A DNA stretch of 64,000 bases from Cucurbitaria berberidis CBS 394.84 (taxonomy: Eukaryota > Ascomycota > Dothideomycetes > Pleosporales > Cucurbitariaceae), in contig NW_024468942.1 in NCBI RefSeq assembly GCF_010015615.1, forward strand, positions 147,814 through 211,813. Reading direction: 5' to 3'. The notes below the pieces were generated by a model. The model had not been told where the DNA came from, ran no database searches, and saw only the letters and a program-made list of their open reading frames with translations. This document shows positions 12,001 to 21,441 of the stretch, in pieces (the first letter of the stretch is position 1; every line of letters begins with the position of its first letter). The translations under genes were made by a program, and so were the position numbers.

Positions 12001-12717
12001 GTCCTCCGCAAAGTGCTCAACATCCTCAGCGCAAGCGTCGACGTGCTCTCATCAGAAGCGCACCTCAATGCCATGTTCGCTATGGAGCTCTCGCAAATGG
12101 TTGTCCAAGCAATGTGGCAGAAAGACTCGCCATTGAAACAGATTCCACACTTCGACAACGACACCATCAAAGCTAGCCAGAAGTTTAGTATCAACGACGT
12201 CGAAGACTTCATCAACGCCATGGACGAGGATGAGAATCAGAGTTACAAGAAATTGATTGCTGCGCTTGATGTTGATCAAAGGCAACTGGCCGATATTGCC
12301 AATTTCACGAATAATTTCTACCCCAATGTCGACCTTGACTACAAACTTGTCGATGCCGAATCCATTACTTCAAACTCGCCCACCCAACTTCGCGTCAGCA
12401 TCACGCGCAACATCGACGAAGACGAGGAACTCAAGACAGAAGTCCACGCACCCTTCTATCCTGCCGATAAGACGGAGAGTTGGTGGCTGGTTGTTGGAGA
12501 TCAGAAGGAGCATAGCTTGCTGGCGATCAAGAAGGTGCCGATTTTGAGAAAACTGGAGACGGTGATGGAATTTACGCTCGAAAAGGCTGGGTCAAGGGAG
12601 TTGACGCTATATCTTGTGAGTGATAGTTATCTGGGAGTTGATCAGGCGCCTACGTTCGCCGTGGATGCGGCTGAGGGTATGGATGAGGATAGCGAGGAAG
12701 AGGAAGATGAGGAGTAA
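6076..12717 (+). CDS. BRR2: Pre-mRNA splicing helicase BRR2, intronless
   Basis: U5 snRNP Ski2-like RNA helicase that unwinds U4/U6 to activate the spliceosome. One uninterrupted 2213-codon frame, near the size of yeast and human Brr2. It opens with an acidic, low-complexity region. The active cassette follows: Walker A APTGSGKT at 558-565, DEIH at 671-674, LSATLPN and QMLGRAGRP, then winged-helix and Sec63-like parts. The second cassette has the expected degenerate motifs: AAGNGKT at 1410-1416, DELH at 1514-1517, SVSLSNA in place of SAT, and GKAGR in place of GRAGR. The family's second cassette is a regulatory pseudo-helicase. A second Sec63-like unit and an acidic tail finish the protein. 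A large gene with no intron stands out among multi-exon neighbours. Confidence 0.97.
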   Translation: MAQNPNNLAQFKYAAMSNLVLQADRRFTTRRPDEHTGDPESLAGRINIRDMGGRTARDNAPTQQKKPKGPGIERGSLAEGGDVLEREQRKRKRDDGTSAFGATAAADFNIEGLTYKPRTPATRATFDLITTIVSKSLGDVPVATTRSAADAVLEYLKDDSLKDFDKKKEVDDLLGSSMGAKEFNELVNLGKKITDYDAQDDEEGGDEEMADGDGAENGDNQGVAVVFDDDEDDEEGAQTFEVRDVDTSDEEDEAETAVEQIGGDQDPEDRGIADTEETVLQGDINSSIDRKDSGDQLIPAHEIDAYWLQRQIGQVYEDAHTQQEKTQEALNILAGVSDDGEEKELREIENDLMELFDYEHHELVAKLVLNRDRVVWVTKWRRAAEDNDERTAVEREMRAAGQQQILQELRARETGIKAEDSAGTGRMKFNLKDISLPDTGDVDMADAPKPDGVVGGLQPSSRLVNLDNIVFDQGNHLMTNPSVKLPQGSTRRQFKGYEEIHVPAPKAKRDPNEPQLMPTSSLPDWARVGFGSSKSLNRIQTKCYPSAFNDDGNMLICAPTGSGKTNVAMLTMLREIGKHRNPQTGEIALDDFKIIYIAPLKALVAEQVGNFGKRLEPYGIKVSELTGDRQLTKQQIAETQVIVTTPEKYDVITRKATDTSYINLVRLICIDEIHLLHDDRGPVIESIVSRTLRRSEQTGDHVRIVGLSATLPNYRDVASFLRVDPDKGLFHFDGTFRPCPLKQEFIGVTDKKAIKQLKIMNDVCYTKVLEQVGENRNQMLIFVHSRKETAKTAKYIRDKALEEESIGKILRSDAASREILREEAESVQNTDLKDLMPYGFGIHHAGMSRADRTSVEDLFADGSIQVLVCTATLAWGVNLPAHTVIIKGTQIYSPEKGSWVELSPQDVLQMLGRAGRPQYDTYGEGIIITTQAEIQYYLSLLNQQLPIESQFISKLADNLNAEVVLGNVRNRDEAVDWLGYTYLFVRMLRSPGLYRVGPEYENDTVLEQRRVDLVHAAAHVLEKCSLIKYDRKSGSLQSTELGRIASHYYITHNSMATYNMHIQPGISAIELFRVFALSEEFKYIPVRQDEKLELAKLLGKVPIPVKEGVEEAQAKINVLLQAYISRLKLEGLALMADLVYVTQSAGRILRAIFEISLKKGWSQVAKLALDMCKMAEKRMWPTMTPLRQFHTCPRDIIQKAERIDVNWSSYFGLDPPSMGELLGMPKAGKLVCQLVEKFPRLQIEATPRPITRSLLRMELTVRPDFVWDTELHGASEAFWILVEDCDGEQILFHDQFILRRDYADGEMNEHLIELTVPIDEPMPPNYFITVLSDRWMASETKLAVSFQKLILPAKFPAHTPVLDLQPLPVSALKKKEYTGLYDNVSRFNKVQTQVFNSLYTTDDNVLVGAAAGNGKTFCAEFAILRHWASNNEGRIVYLAPFQELVDTQFKNWNERLSGLGGGKDVVKLTGETTADLRLLEKGDLILATPSQWDSISRQWQRRKNVQSVALLIADELHMLGGSGGHVYEIVVSRMQAMAAQLESKLRIVGLSVSLSNARDIGEWIGATKHTIYNFSPGIRAVPLELKIQSFTIPHFPSLMMAMARPTYAAITQLSPDKPAMVFVPNRRQARNSAADLYNACVADEDDDRFLNVELKDIEHLLEKVNEQSLATSLAHGIGYFHEALNSFDKRAVQHLFKIGAIQVLIVSRDSCWEIDSGAHLVIVQGTQFYEGREHRYVDYPISDILQMFGKAGRVGKDKSAKGVLMLPAVKREYYKKFLNEALPVESYLHDYLHDAFVAEISAKTIESTQEAVDWSTYTYFYRRLLANPSYYNLHDTSHEGLSAHLSELVEQTLKELADANLIEHDEEEDAITPLNPCMIAAYYNISFITMQTLMMSLNGRTSLKGVLEIITAATEFEDIQIRRHEEHILQRIYDRVPFKMQEPSFETPHFKAFVLLQAHFSRMQLPIDLAKDQETVLRKVLNILSASVDVLSSEAHLNAMFAMELSQMVVQAMWQKDSPLKQIPHFDNDTIKASQKFSINDVEDFINAMDEDENQSYKKLIAALDVDQRQLADIANFTNNFYPNVDLDYKLVDAESITSNSPTQLRVSITRNIDEDEELKTEVHAPFYPADKTESWWLVVGDQKEHSLLAIKKVPILRKLETVMEFTLEKAGSRELTLYLVSDSYLGVDQAPTFAVDAAEGMDEDSEEEEDEE

Positions 12718-13330
12718 ACGTGTAGGTGCTGGAATTATCAGCAAGGTCATTTGGTCTGCTTAGGTGAAATTTTGTTCTGGCGTTCTCGGATCAAAGTTGG
12801 GATATCTTGTATTGTATCATATGCTGTCAATTCGCATCAAGTAAATTAGCTGCACATGAATCTCCTGTCTCTTTCTCTCTCTGAAATGCCATGCCTTGTA
12901 CAAACGTTTTGGAGCTCGACTAAGAGAATTAAAGCATAGCAAGTGAGTGAGATTAACGGATCAGCTCAAAACAAAGTCTGTGTTTCTGGTTGTTGGTTGG
13001 AAGAACACACACTCATCCGGGCTTTGGTGGGAACATATGATGTGAGGTACGGCAACAAAGCCTATGTACGTATTGATTTACAATGAGCGCTCTGAACGGC
13101 GCGTCATTTTCTACAGAAGCCCGCGGGTGAGAATATGCTAATCTTGACGAGGAAAAGTAGGGTGAAGGAGACTGGAGACTATGCTATAATATATTACACT
13201 AAGCCGTGGTGAATATCCAACCCAACTATAATCAACAGGCAACAATTTGAACCAAGGTCAGAAAAGGAGGGAGGCGTTTTGCTACCCTAAAGTTCGATAA
13301 TGACGGTGATGGTCAATCGGGAGGTGCGAC
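12718..13330. other. intergenic between convergent genes, 613 bp
   Basis: This lies between the 3' ends of BRR2 (+) and the S33 peptidase (-). I see only AT-leaning 3' UTR-like sequence and no conserved frame or structured element. Confidence 0.6.
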
Positions 13331-15523
13331 TCAAAAGCCTAGCGCTTCGAGCTTCCTCATACTCCTCGCTCGTTGCCCACCACCAAACATGTTCTGGAAA
13401 CCAAATGCATCGCTCTCCGCAATCACCCTCTGCACATTCAAGCCTGCCATGTGTATATCCCGCTGTGCCTGATAAAAGTCATCGTACTGAAGCGCCACGA
13501 TATTCGCATTGCCCAACGATGGATCGTAGAAGGGGGACTTTGGATCGGTCGAGTTGAGCGAGAAGGGGGTGGTTGGTGGCACGCAAACTGTCTCGGGTGG
13601 GGGCAGCACGCCAGTCTGAAAGTACGCTCTTATATGGGTTAATGTACACGGGTTCGGCGTTGATACAGAGCAGTGACCCGCACTGTCGCCAACGAGCATG
13701 CCGCTGCCCGGAAATAGGCTGTGCATGAGGCGTCCGCTACGTAAGGGTGTGACGGGGTCGGCGGTGTTGCTGAGGAAGAGGATAGGATGAGACGTGTTTC
13801 CGCCAAAAGGACCTCGAAAAGAGTACTTTGCGCGGATCTTCCAGGCGGCGCAACGCATGAGGAGTATTGACCAGATTGAGCCTGCGGTAGGTGAGATGCG
13901 GTCGAGCAGGTTCCAGTATTCGGCGAATTCATCAATGTCAACGTGTGACTGATCGAGACCATCACCGCACAGGATGGCGAATTCAGCTGCTTCGGAGAGA
14001 CCTTTGGGGGCATAGTCGGAACCGTTGACAGGACAATGATAGACATGACCTGAGCGGTATGCGAAGCTGAGGTTATCGATAATCTCGCCGCCTCCCGCTT
14101 CAACAGCAGCAAGTAGCTCAGCGATGAACCGAAAGCTGGCCTGCGGTTGATACACGGCGCTGAAGATCAACAACTTCACATCGGAATAGGTGAGTATCTC
14201 CGGGCCTTGTGGAGAGCTGATGACGAGAGGGCTATGGTAGAGGGATTTGAGAATCTTCTGGAAACGTTCAACAACATCGGTGATTGTTCCATTCGCTGTG
14301 GCCAAGGGGCACTCTTCGGGGCCTGAGTGATGACAGAAAGTGTAGAACGAGTTCATGGACTTTTCGGTGTCTACAAGACTTCCATTACCCAGCGCGTGGT
14401 TATAGTCGTAGGAACTCACGACGCCGTCGAGGATGAGGCGTCCTACGCGGTCCGGAAACATTGACGCGAATGTCGAGCCAAGATAGGTACCATACGAAAA
14501 GCCCCAGTACTGCAGCTTGGCCTTCCCAGGGACGTAGGCCTCTCGGCAACGCGATCGCGGCCTCGTGGTTCTCTGAACTGACAGTTGATCCGCTTGTTTC
14601 ACGACATACTCGGCATGCCTCTCAGTAATTTCCAGCATGTCTCGTGCGACAAATGCGGTTGACACGTATTCCTTGATATCGGGACCATCCTCAGCATCCA
14701 TAGCTTGCTTGCAAGACGCTCCAAAGGCATGGTTCATTGACCACAGTCTACCAAGAGCTGCATCTGAGCTTCCTAAAATACCTTCGTTGTTTTCTCTCAA
14801 AGACCACGACCACGATGACGGTTCGTCTGGCAGGCATTTAGCTGCAGGCTCAGTCTCACCGATGCCACGAGGGTCGAATCCGATGAGATCGAAGTACTTT
14901 GGGCTAGAAGAAGCAGTACTTGAATCGGCACCAGAATCAACGATTGTTTGCAGTGACTTTGCTACCATGAGCGCAAAGGTAGCGCCAGGGCCACCAGGAC
15001 CACCTGGGTTTAGGAGGATGGGTCCTCCATATCGCGGATCGTCAACCGGGACTTTGGCAGGGAGCTTTGCAATCGCAATGTTCACCCGTTCGTCGGGATA
15101 TGTTCCGTTGAAGTAGTCAAGTGGTACGCTTAGCTTTGCACACTCGAAGCCATCAAAGCACTTGTGGAACTCAAGGTGCTCGCGAGGCGTTATCTAAAGT
15201 ATTTCAGACTCGTTGTACTCTAGACATGATTCGATCTGATAAGAAGCAAGCGTGGCGACCACGCTCTGTGCAACGCTCAAGAAACGCTCCCTACGTACCT
15301 CAGACCACTTGAATGGCTTTACAGCATACCTAGAGCCCGGGCGATTTGAATCATGGTTCCAGAACGGAGGCGACCAATGCTTCAACTCCGGGAAAACAGT
15401 GTCCACGCCCGCGAGGACCACCATGGTGACAAAAGTCGCAGTCAAGGCACGCCAGCGAACCTCGGTCCGTCGAGGCTGAAGTGGTGGAACAGCATCCTCG
15501 AATCCAGTCCAGCTCTTCATCAT
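13331..15523 (-). CDS. Membrane-anchored alpha/beta-hydrolase, S33/TAP-like peptidase, 2 exons
   Basis: Alpha/beta-hydrolase peptidase resembling tripeptidyl or proline aminopeptidases of MEROPS family S33, with a TAP-like C-terminal domain. Exons 15523-15299 and 15193-13331, with a 105-nt intron, give 695 aa. A hydrophobic segment at about residues 27-44 suggests a signal anchor. The catalytic domain opens with LLNPGGPGGPG (oxyanion region) and has the nucleophile elbow GFSYG (Ser about 308), Asp in NTADPVTP (about 554) and His in GHCS (about 582). The segment after the splice (ITPREHLEFHKCFDGFECA, then LSVPLDY) is typical of the fungal family and fixes the intron. Several N-x-S/T sites fit a lumenal or extracellular domain. 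The substrate is unknown. Confidence 0.88.
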
Positions 15524-16479
15524 GTCCTCTCGGGTTGCCTCCAGGCAGCCTCCAAAAACTCAATAATGGCAGATAATGGCGGTTAGGGTTTGGTGGTGAT
15601 AGATGAGCCAGGGAAGCGGGGTTATGGAGCCGGTAGTGCACCTAGGCCAGCCACGACAAAGATCAGCCGCCTAGGCAGCAGTAGCAGCAGCAGCAGCAGC
15701 GACAAGCTAGTTGGAAGAAAATAGAATCCTAGTTTGCGGACGCGTGTGTGGTTGTGGCGACTCAATGGAGAGCAAAGCGCAGCGCAGAGTGCGCCTGGAC
15801 CGAGTTGTGTCGTGCAGAACGGCGAGCACTTGCAGAAGGCTGCGTCTGTTAACCTGCGCGTCCACTGCAGCTCCTCGGCGGCTATGTATGCGACATGCGG
15901 GATAATCACAATGCGTTGTTTGATGAGTTTTTTTGCTTTCTTTTTTTCGCTGCTGCATTTCCCGTGTACTGGGGGATTATACTTCTTGTGAATAGGCCCG
16001 TTATATCATTGTCGGGCTGCGGTGCGTTACGAGTCCTGTCGTCGCGATACGGAAGGGAACGTCGTCCACAACTTGTAGCACACTCGATAAAGGGAGGCAC
16101 CAGTCATCTTTTTCTCAAGACACACAGCTTTTTGATACGCGAAGAACCGACAGGACTATGAAGTAAAGAACGTGAGTAAAGGAACTGAAGCCTTAGCGCA
16201 AGACAAGTACAGAGCAGCAGCACATCCTGATTCAATGGGTATCGCATCTCGTCAGTACCAACCACCCTTACTGCCATTAACATTCGCAAATTTGTGACAC
16301 CCTTGACATTGCCAGCACCCTCTGAAGGCGAAGCCATGTGGAGCCGTGTCTAGAAACACCGCCGTCATGCAACCCACCCACAGGCCCAACTCTTCCCTTA
16401 CCCACTACCATTCGTGTATGTCCGGGTCTCTGATGAAGGATAAGATCGTAAGTCGTGTAGCAGGGTGCATCAAGTGACC
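15524..16479. other. intergenic, 956 bp
   Basis: This holds the peptidase upstream region and the 3' end of the RRM gene, both on the minus strand. It has a short AGC/GCA triplet run at about 15676-15701 and T-rich tracts near 15930-15950. No supported gene. Confidence 0.55.
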
Positions 16480-17265
16480 TTAGTACTGCTGCTGCTGGCC
16501 ACCACCCTGGCCACCCTCTTGTCCACCGTAGCCCTGGCCCTGACCACCATATCCGCCGCGCGACTGGTATTGGCCGCCCTGGGGAGGTCCCCAAGATGAG
16601 CCGCCTTGCTGGCCGCCGTAGCCTTCTGATTGGAGTTAGATTGTCACTGTGAATCATTTCATGGGCAAAAGTAGTAGCTTACCACGACCTCCTCCGTAGC
16701 CTGAGACAATAGTTAGCACTGGAAAACAGCAAGCACTAGATCGAGATGTTACCTCCGCCACCTTGTTGACCTCCATAGCCTCCACGGTATCCACCACCGC
16801 CGCCGCCGCCACCGTAGCCGCCGCCTCGTGGCGCGCCGCCGCCAGCACGGTCAGAAGCCTTGTCGACGCGGATCCTACGCCCGTCGAATCTGTGAAAGGT
16901 CAGCGCCAATGATCAAGCGTGGACTGCTAAGGCGGGAGGAAGTGGAGGAAACCACCCACTCTTCGTTGTTCAAGGCCTGCATGGCAGCATCGGCCTCAGA
17001 GTCGTTCGCATAGCGCACGAAGCCGAAGCCCCTGCTGCGACCGGTATCGCGATCTTTCACGACCACCTTCAGCCATGTTAGCGTTGCTGCACCGGCGTGC
17101 GAATGCCATGTGTTACTCACGGCCTCTTCGACCTGACCGAACTCCTCAAACTTCTGGCGCAGAGCCTGGTCGTCGGTGTGCCACGCAAGGCCTCTGTGAC
17201 GCGTCAGTCGCATTCTCGTTCGGAGCAGCATGTAGGCGGACTTACCCAATGAAAAGTTTCGACAT
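16480..17265 (-). CDS. Glycine-rich RNA-binding protein, single RRM, 6 exons
   Basis: Small RRM protein of the plant GRP7/animal CIRBP type, likely an RNA chaperone or mRNA-binding factor; the role is inferred from the family. Exons 17265-17246, 17193-17121, 17066-16960, 16889-16753, 16700-16683 and 16625-16480 give 166 aa. All five introns are 52-70 nt and exon 5 is only 18 nt. RNP2 is LFIGGL (residues 4-9) and RNP1 is RGFGFVRY (43-50). The RRM ends with the conserved FDGRRIRVDKA. The rest is a Gly/Tyr/Gln tail with GGYGGQQGGG and SRGGYGGQGQG repeats ending QQQQY. Six exons in 0.8 kb contrast with intronless BRR2. About 1.8 kb of empty sequence lies upstream. Confidence 0.93.
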
Positions 17266-18027
17266 GGCTGGATGACGTCTGGATCGAACACTGAATACGG
17301 TCTCAATACAAGCACTCGGAGCTCAGAAGGATGCGCGCGATACAAATGGACTCAGAACAGGCAATGACAGGACTTGTAGAGAGAAGAGAAGAAGAAGAAA
17401 GCTGGGAAGGCGGAGGAAGCCATGGCGGCTTCCCATGCAGGCAGTGTGTGTAGCAACGTGACGGAACGAACATTTAGTCTTGTAGCACCAGGCTGAATCG
17501 GAGTCGATGGCGCAAGCGATTGGGCTTGGATTGAGAAGAAGGGAGAGAGAAATCGGGGGTGCAAGGTTGTCGCAAAGTGATGGGGGCTGCCGTGGTGGAG
17601 GCAGAGATAGTGAAGCGTTGAAGGTTTGGCGGGGCAGGGCGACGCTACGAGTACCTAAGGACTCGACCCCTCCAAGAAGCGAAAGCACGCTAGCCGTCTT
17701 GGGTCGCGCAGGATAGCAGACGACCCAGTTTATACACGGCAAAGGGGAGTGATGTGCGGAGTCGGAGCCCAGCCAGTGAATAGACTAGTTGTATTGCATG
17801 CAGTCCGGACATGTTGCTCTACAGGGAAGGCAAACCATGGCGCTCGCGGAGGGCCCGTATTGGAGCCGGCGCCTGGCAGCAGTGGCAGGCTTCCAACATT
17901 AGGCTGTCCCGTGTCTGCTTTCTCATGCTGGGTACATGCAGCCCTGGTTGGATTATTCGCAACCCCAAGCCCAATTACAGGGCGGCGGCATGGGCCTCTG
18001 CAAAAAAAGGGGGAGCCTTTTGGATTT

Positions 18028-18060
18028 TTTGATAGGTGCACCAGTTTGATAGGTGCACCA
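18028..18060. repeat. tandem duplication of a 17-bp unit
   Basis: TTTGATAGGTGCACCA occurs at 18028-18043 and again at 18045-18060, separated by one G. It contains the palindrome GGTGCACC, so each copy could be a factor site. Function is unknown. Confidence 0.9.
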
Positions 18061-18338
18061 CAGTGCGGCCACTCGAGTGCTCCCAGTGCCGGCAGCTGCG
18101 TCGACGGACTACGATTGGGTTGGCCAAAGACACGCACAGGTTGCGTGCTCGACGGACGAGAGCGACCTTCGGACGCGGCTAGCATGGCGGGCATTGGGTG
18201 GAGAAGAGTGGTTCAAAGAAGCTTATTATTATTATCATCAAGGTGCCATCCATCCATCGCCTGCATGTGGGGATTGGCATTTGGGCCGGCGCAGGCCGTC
18301 ACACACGGGGCTCGTGCGCTAACCATTGCCTACAACTA

Positions 18339-18388
18339 GAAGACTGGAAGACTGGAAGATGGGAAGACGGCAAGATGGGAAGACTGGG
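18339..18388. repeat. imperfect ~10-bp minisatellite (GAAGACTGGA-like)
   Basis: About five variants of a GAAGAYKGGA/GAAGACTGGG-type unit are arranged head to tail. Units vary by one or two bases. Confidence 0.8.
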
Positions 18389-18436
18389 GCTACATGCCAC
18401 GACTCTCCCATACCATGAATCACATTTGACAAGCCA

Positions 18437-18474
18437 CTCTGCTCTGCTCTGCTCTGCTCTGCTCTGCTCTGCTC
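18437..18474. repeat. (CTCTG)7 pentanucleotide repeat
   Basis: Seven perfect CTCTG units followed by CTC, about 570 bp before the start codon at 19046. Confidence 0.95.
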
Positions 18475-18932
18475 CCCTAGACGAACCGCAAACAAACGCC
18501 ACCTATCAGAGAGGCTCATGTCAGGCCTCCACGCAATTTCATGGCCCCCAAGTTACCGCTTCTCTTCGGCAGCGTGCAGTGCAGAATGAAATGCGCATAA
18601 TCTCTTCACTTGGTGCCTGGAGGAGCTCCGAGTTACACACAGTATCTAGGTAGAACATGGCCTTTTTGAGGTGCATCTTCCACACCCCAGCGTCCCCCCT
18701 CAGCAAATTCCACGAGGGCAAGCTCCCTTCATCGTCACTTCCCTTCTGAACAAACATGTCGACCTCTCCCACCCCACTGTCGCCCTCGCCCCTCCATCAT
18801 CCCCTCGCAAGACGTCTGCCTCCATGGGTTACACCAACCCAACTTGCATCACGTTCCGGTCCGAATAGTGCTGCCGCTCGCCAACACAATGCTGTACCAC
18901 AACTAGCGACAGTTTTGGACTGTAAACTATTG

Positions 18933-18958
18933 GTCAAGTCAAGTCAAGTCAAGTCAAG
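18933..18958. repeat. (GTCAA)5 pentanucleotide repeat
   Basis: Five perfect GTCAA units plus one G end about 87 bp before the start codon at 19046. They are probably in the 5' UTR or core promoter. Confidence 0.95.
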
Positions 18959-19045
18959 GAAGGCGAGAGGCTGTTGACGGCTCGCTCGGGGGCCGCCCGC
19001 ATTACCCGCCTCCTATACACCACACTACGTCGCTTTAGCCCCAGC

Positions 19046-20957
19046 ATGGACATTCGACAATGGCTAGACGAGACCGTGCAATTCCATCTTGATCCAAAGC
19101 TGCCCGAGCAATCTGGTTTCGACCCTTCCAACTATCCTGGAAAGCCTGGGCCCGTGTCCAGAGGAAGACATGGGCGAAAGCCCAGTAAATCGGACAGCTC
19201 ACTGCTAGACCCTCCTGCTCTGCGGGAGAAGACGCCGACGAAGAAGAAGCGAAGACCCCCTACCGAGAACAGTACAGACCAAAGTGCCGAGAGCGACGCA
19301 CTTCATGCCACACACACTGTATCCCCGGGGAGTAGCATATCGAGCCAGCGATATGCACGAAGGCCTCGCCGGAAGACGCGCCCGGAGCGCTATGAGCCCT
19401 CATCAAAGGCTGTCGAGGAGCGGGGAAAGCATGCATATCGAGGCCGCAACGGCGAATCAACGAGGTCGCGGCACAAGTCCAAGCGCAAGAAGGGTGAGAA
19501 GCCATGCAGCGGGATAGTGCAAAGCTTCCATGCCAAGAACGTGTCTGGGGATCGGCTGACTGTAAGAGCTGCCATCACTGCAGTGGCCTACAAGTGGACT
19601 GATGATTGGTGTAGTTGAAGCCTCGGGAGCAGCTCGGCCTTTTCAACAAGGGGAAGACATCGATGGCGGTCAAGGGTCGTGGTTGTATGCTTCTCCTTGT
19701 GCGTTACCTCGTGTTGATCAGCCCACAATTGATACGCTTGCAGTGCCGGATCTAGTCTTCTCAGAGATGAAGTTCTTGCAGCAACACAAAGACCAACCGG
19801 AGCCCACCCCTCAGGCAGGGGTCCTTGAGAAGAGGCGCAAGAGTGATCACGCACACATGAAGGAGGGAGAAATTTCCGCCTTCTTCACCTCTGTGCGTCC
19901 AGCGCTGGCAGAAAGAGATGACAATACCCAGATGAATGGGGGTCGCCACTCTCTTGACACACCACTCGAGGCCAGTCGTCCCGAGCGAGAGCCATCTTTG
20001 GTTGGCGACGTCGCTACACCCACGATACCCACGGTCGACATGCCTGATAAGGCATCATATCTGGGATCTGGGGGCAGAGGGTTGCGCCATGAGAGCACAA
20101 GTGTCATGTCCTGGTCAGAATCCTCCGCGCCTCGACGGACAAATGGTACCTCGGAAAGGTTTGTATTGTCCTCAACGGCTCCATCGCTGCACAGAGTGTC
20201 TAGATCCCAGTCCTATCCTCAGCATACCTCTTCGCCACGACGAGTAAACCTTGTTGGTCGAGCTGCAAAGTTTCAAAGCACGGATTCTGTTGACTCTCCG
20301 TCTTCGATGCCATCTGTCTTACCTGTTCGTGTAAGCGTGGACGCTCAGCAAGTCCGAAATACACCCAGCTCAAAAGCAACCTCTCGTTCAGGTACAAATA
20401 GCTTTTCAAACCATAGGCAGCCTGCCGTAAATGGAGAAGAGAATATTGCTGGTGTTGATCCACCAGCATCCTCAGGCTTTGGCAGACTTTTACGACAGTG
20501 CAATAGTACAGTTTACGAGAGCCGCCAGATAGTCTCGCCACACAGAAGGCAGACCGTGCGAAACGCCCCGTCATCGTCACCGTTTGTTTACAAAGTAGAA
20601 GGACAAACCTCTATGGATCGATGCTATACAAGCCCTCGGGTGCCAACGGTGCGCTTTGCGGGTATAGAGAGTCGGGCGCCGCCGTTAGCGAGCTTCGCTG
20701 GTCCCAGCATTTACGAACAACAAGCGCAGCGACTGCAGCGTACTGAGGAGAGGAACTTGCTGGATGATTTTGATGTCATCGAGCAGGACTACCTGGACGG
20801 AGATGGTGATATGGGATATGCCAATCAGAGCTGGGAGGGACTACCAGAAGAGCCCAGATGCCATGAAGGAGTGGTGTCGGAAGGCGCTGAAAGACATTTG
20901 GTGCTAGGTAATACTGTAGTCGCGCCAGGATTTTGGCGACCGAATCGATTGTATTGA
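19046..20957 (+). CDS. Conserved ascomycete protein of unknown function, 3 exons
   Basis: Exons 19046-19561, 19615-19684 and 19744-20957 give 599 aa. The protein opens MDIRQWLDETV, continues with a basic, Ser/Arg-rich, disordered stretch, and has its best-ordered part across both splice junctions: an FHAKNVSGDRLT segment, then KPREQLGLFNKGKTS, then GRGLPDLVFSEMKFL. The remainder is Ser/Pro-rich and ends in GFWRPNRLY. I recall this architecture from fungal hypothetical proteins, with no experimental function known to me. The basic, disordered composition suggests a nuclear or scaffold role, but that is a guess. The exact joining of the conserved core supports the introns. There is no membrane segment. 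Confidence 0.85.
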
Positions 20958-21441
20958 CGTTGTTGACATGGTCAAAGGGGTGGTGGCACGTCAGACGTAT
21001 ACAAAGTCCGTGCGCAGGAAGTTGGAGCTGGACAAATCCGCTCCGCTCCGCAGTGAAGTGTCTGTCGGTCGCACTCTTGATTCTTCGTGTGCCTCGGTTC
21101 TGGGCTGGTCTCGCAAGAAGAGCGTAGCCGGTTGCTTTTCTCTAGCGATAAATACCATCTGCATGCCCGTCCATCGAGTGCTGCGGCTCTACCCAGCTGT
21201 CCGAGTAGCTGCTCCCCGTCTCCGTCCCACGTCCCCTTTCGCTTTTCCGACGCCTGTCCCATGCAGACAGTCGGCGGCAACGCTCGTCACCGTGGCGCCC
21301 CTCACCCCGCCGCCGGCCCCCACCTGCACTAAGAAAATCAACCATCGACTTGGCCTAATCAAAGCACACCTACACACCACACCAACAGCCTCCTCTTCCC
21401 CACTAACACAGCCAGAAGACACTGACAAGAGCACGCACACC
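20958..21441 (+). promoter_or_regulatory. upstream region of pyrophosphatase with long in-frame open stretch
   Basis: A C/T-rich stretch, as is common before highly expressed fungal genes. The frame of the pyrophosphatase stays open from at least 20968 to its ATG at 21442. It contains an in-frame ATG at 21163 that would add 93 residues. See the matching finding. Confidence 0.5.

Larger units (their letters stand above)
17266..19045. other. long divergent intergenic region, 1.78 kb, rich in short tandem repeats
   Basis: It separates the RRM gene (-) from the unknown gene at 19046 (+). Frames here are short and overlap on both strands without domain signal. It holds four small tandem repeats, listed separately, and a run of A bases followed by T bases at about 18001-18030. 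It probably carries both promoters and long leaders, but a non-coding RNA cannot be excluded. Confidence 0.5.
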
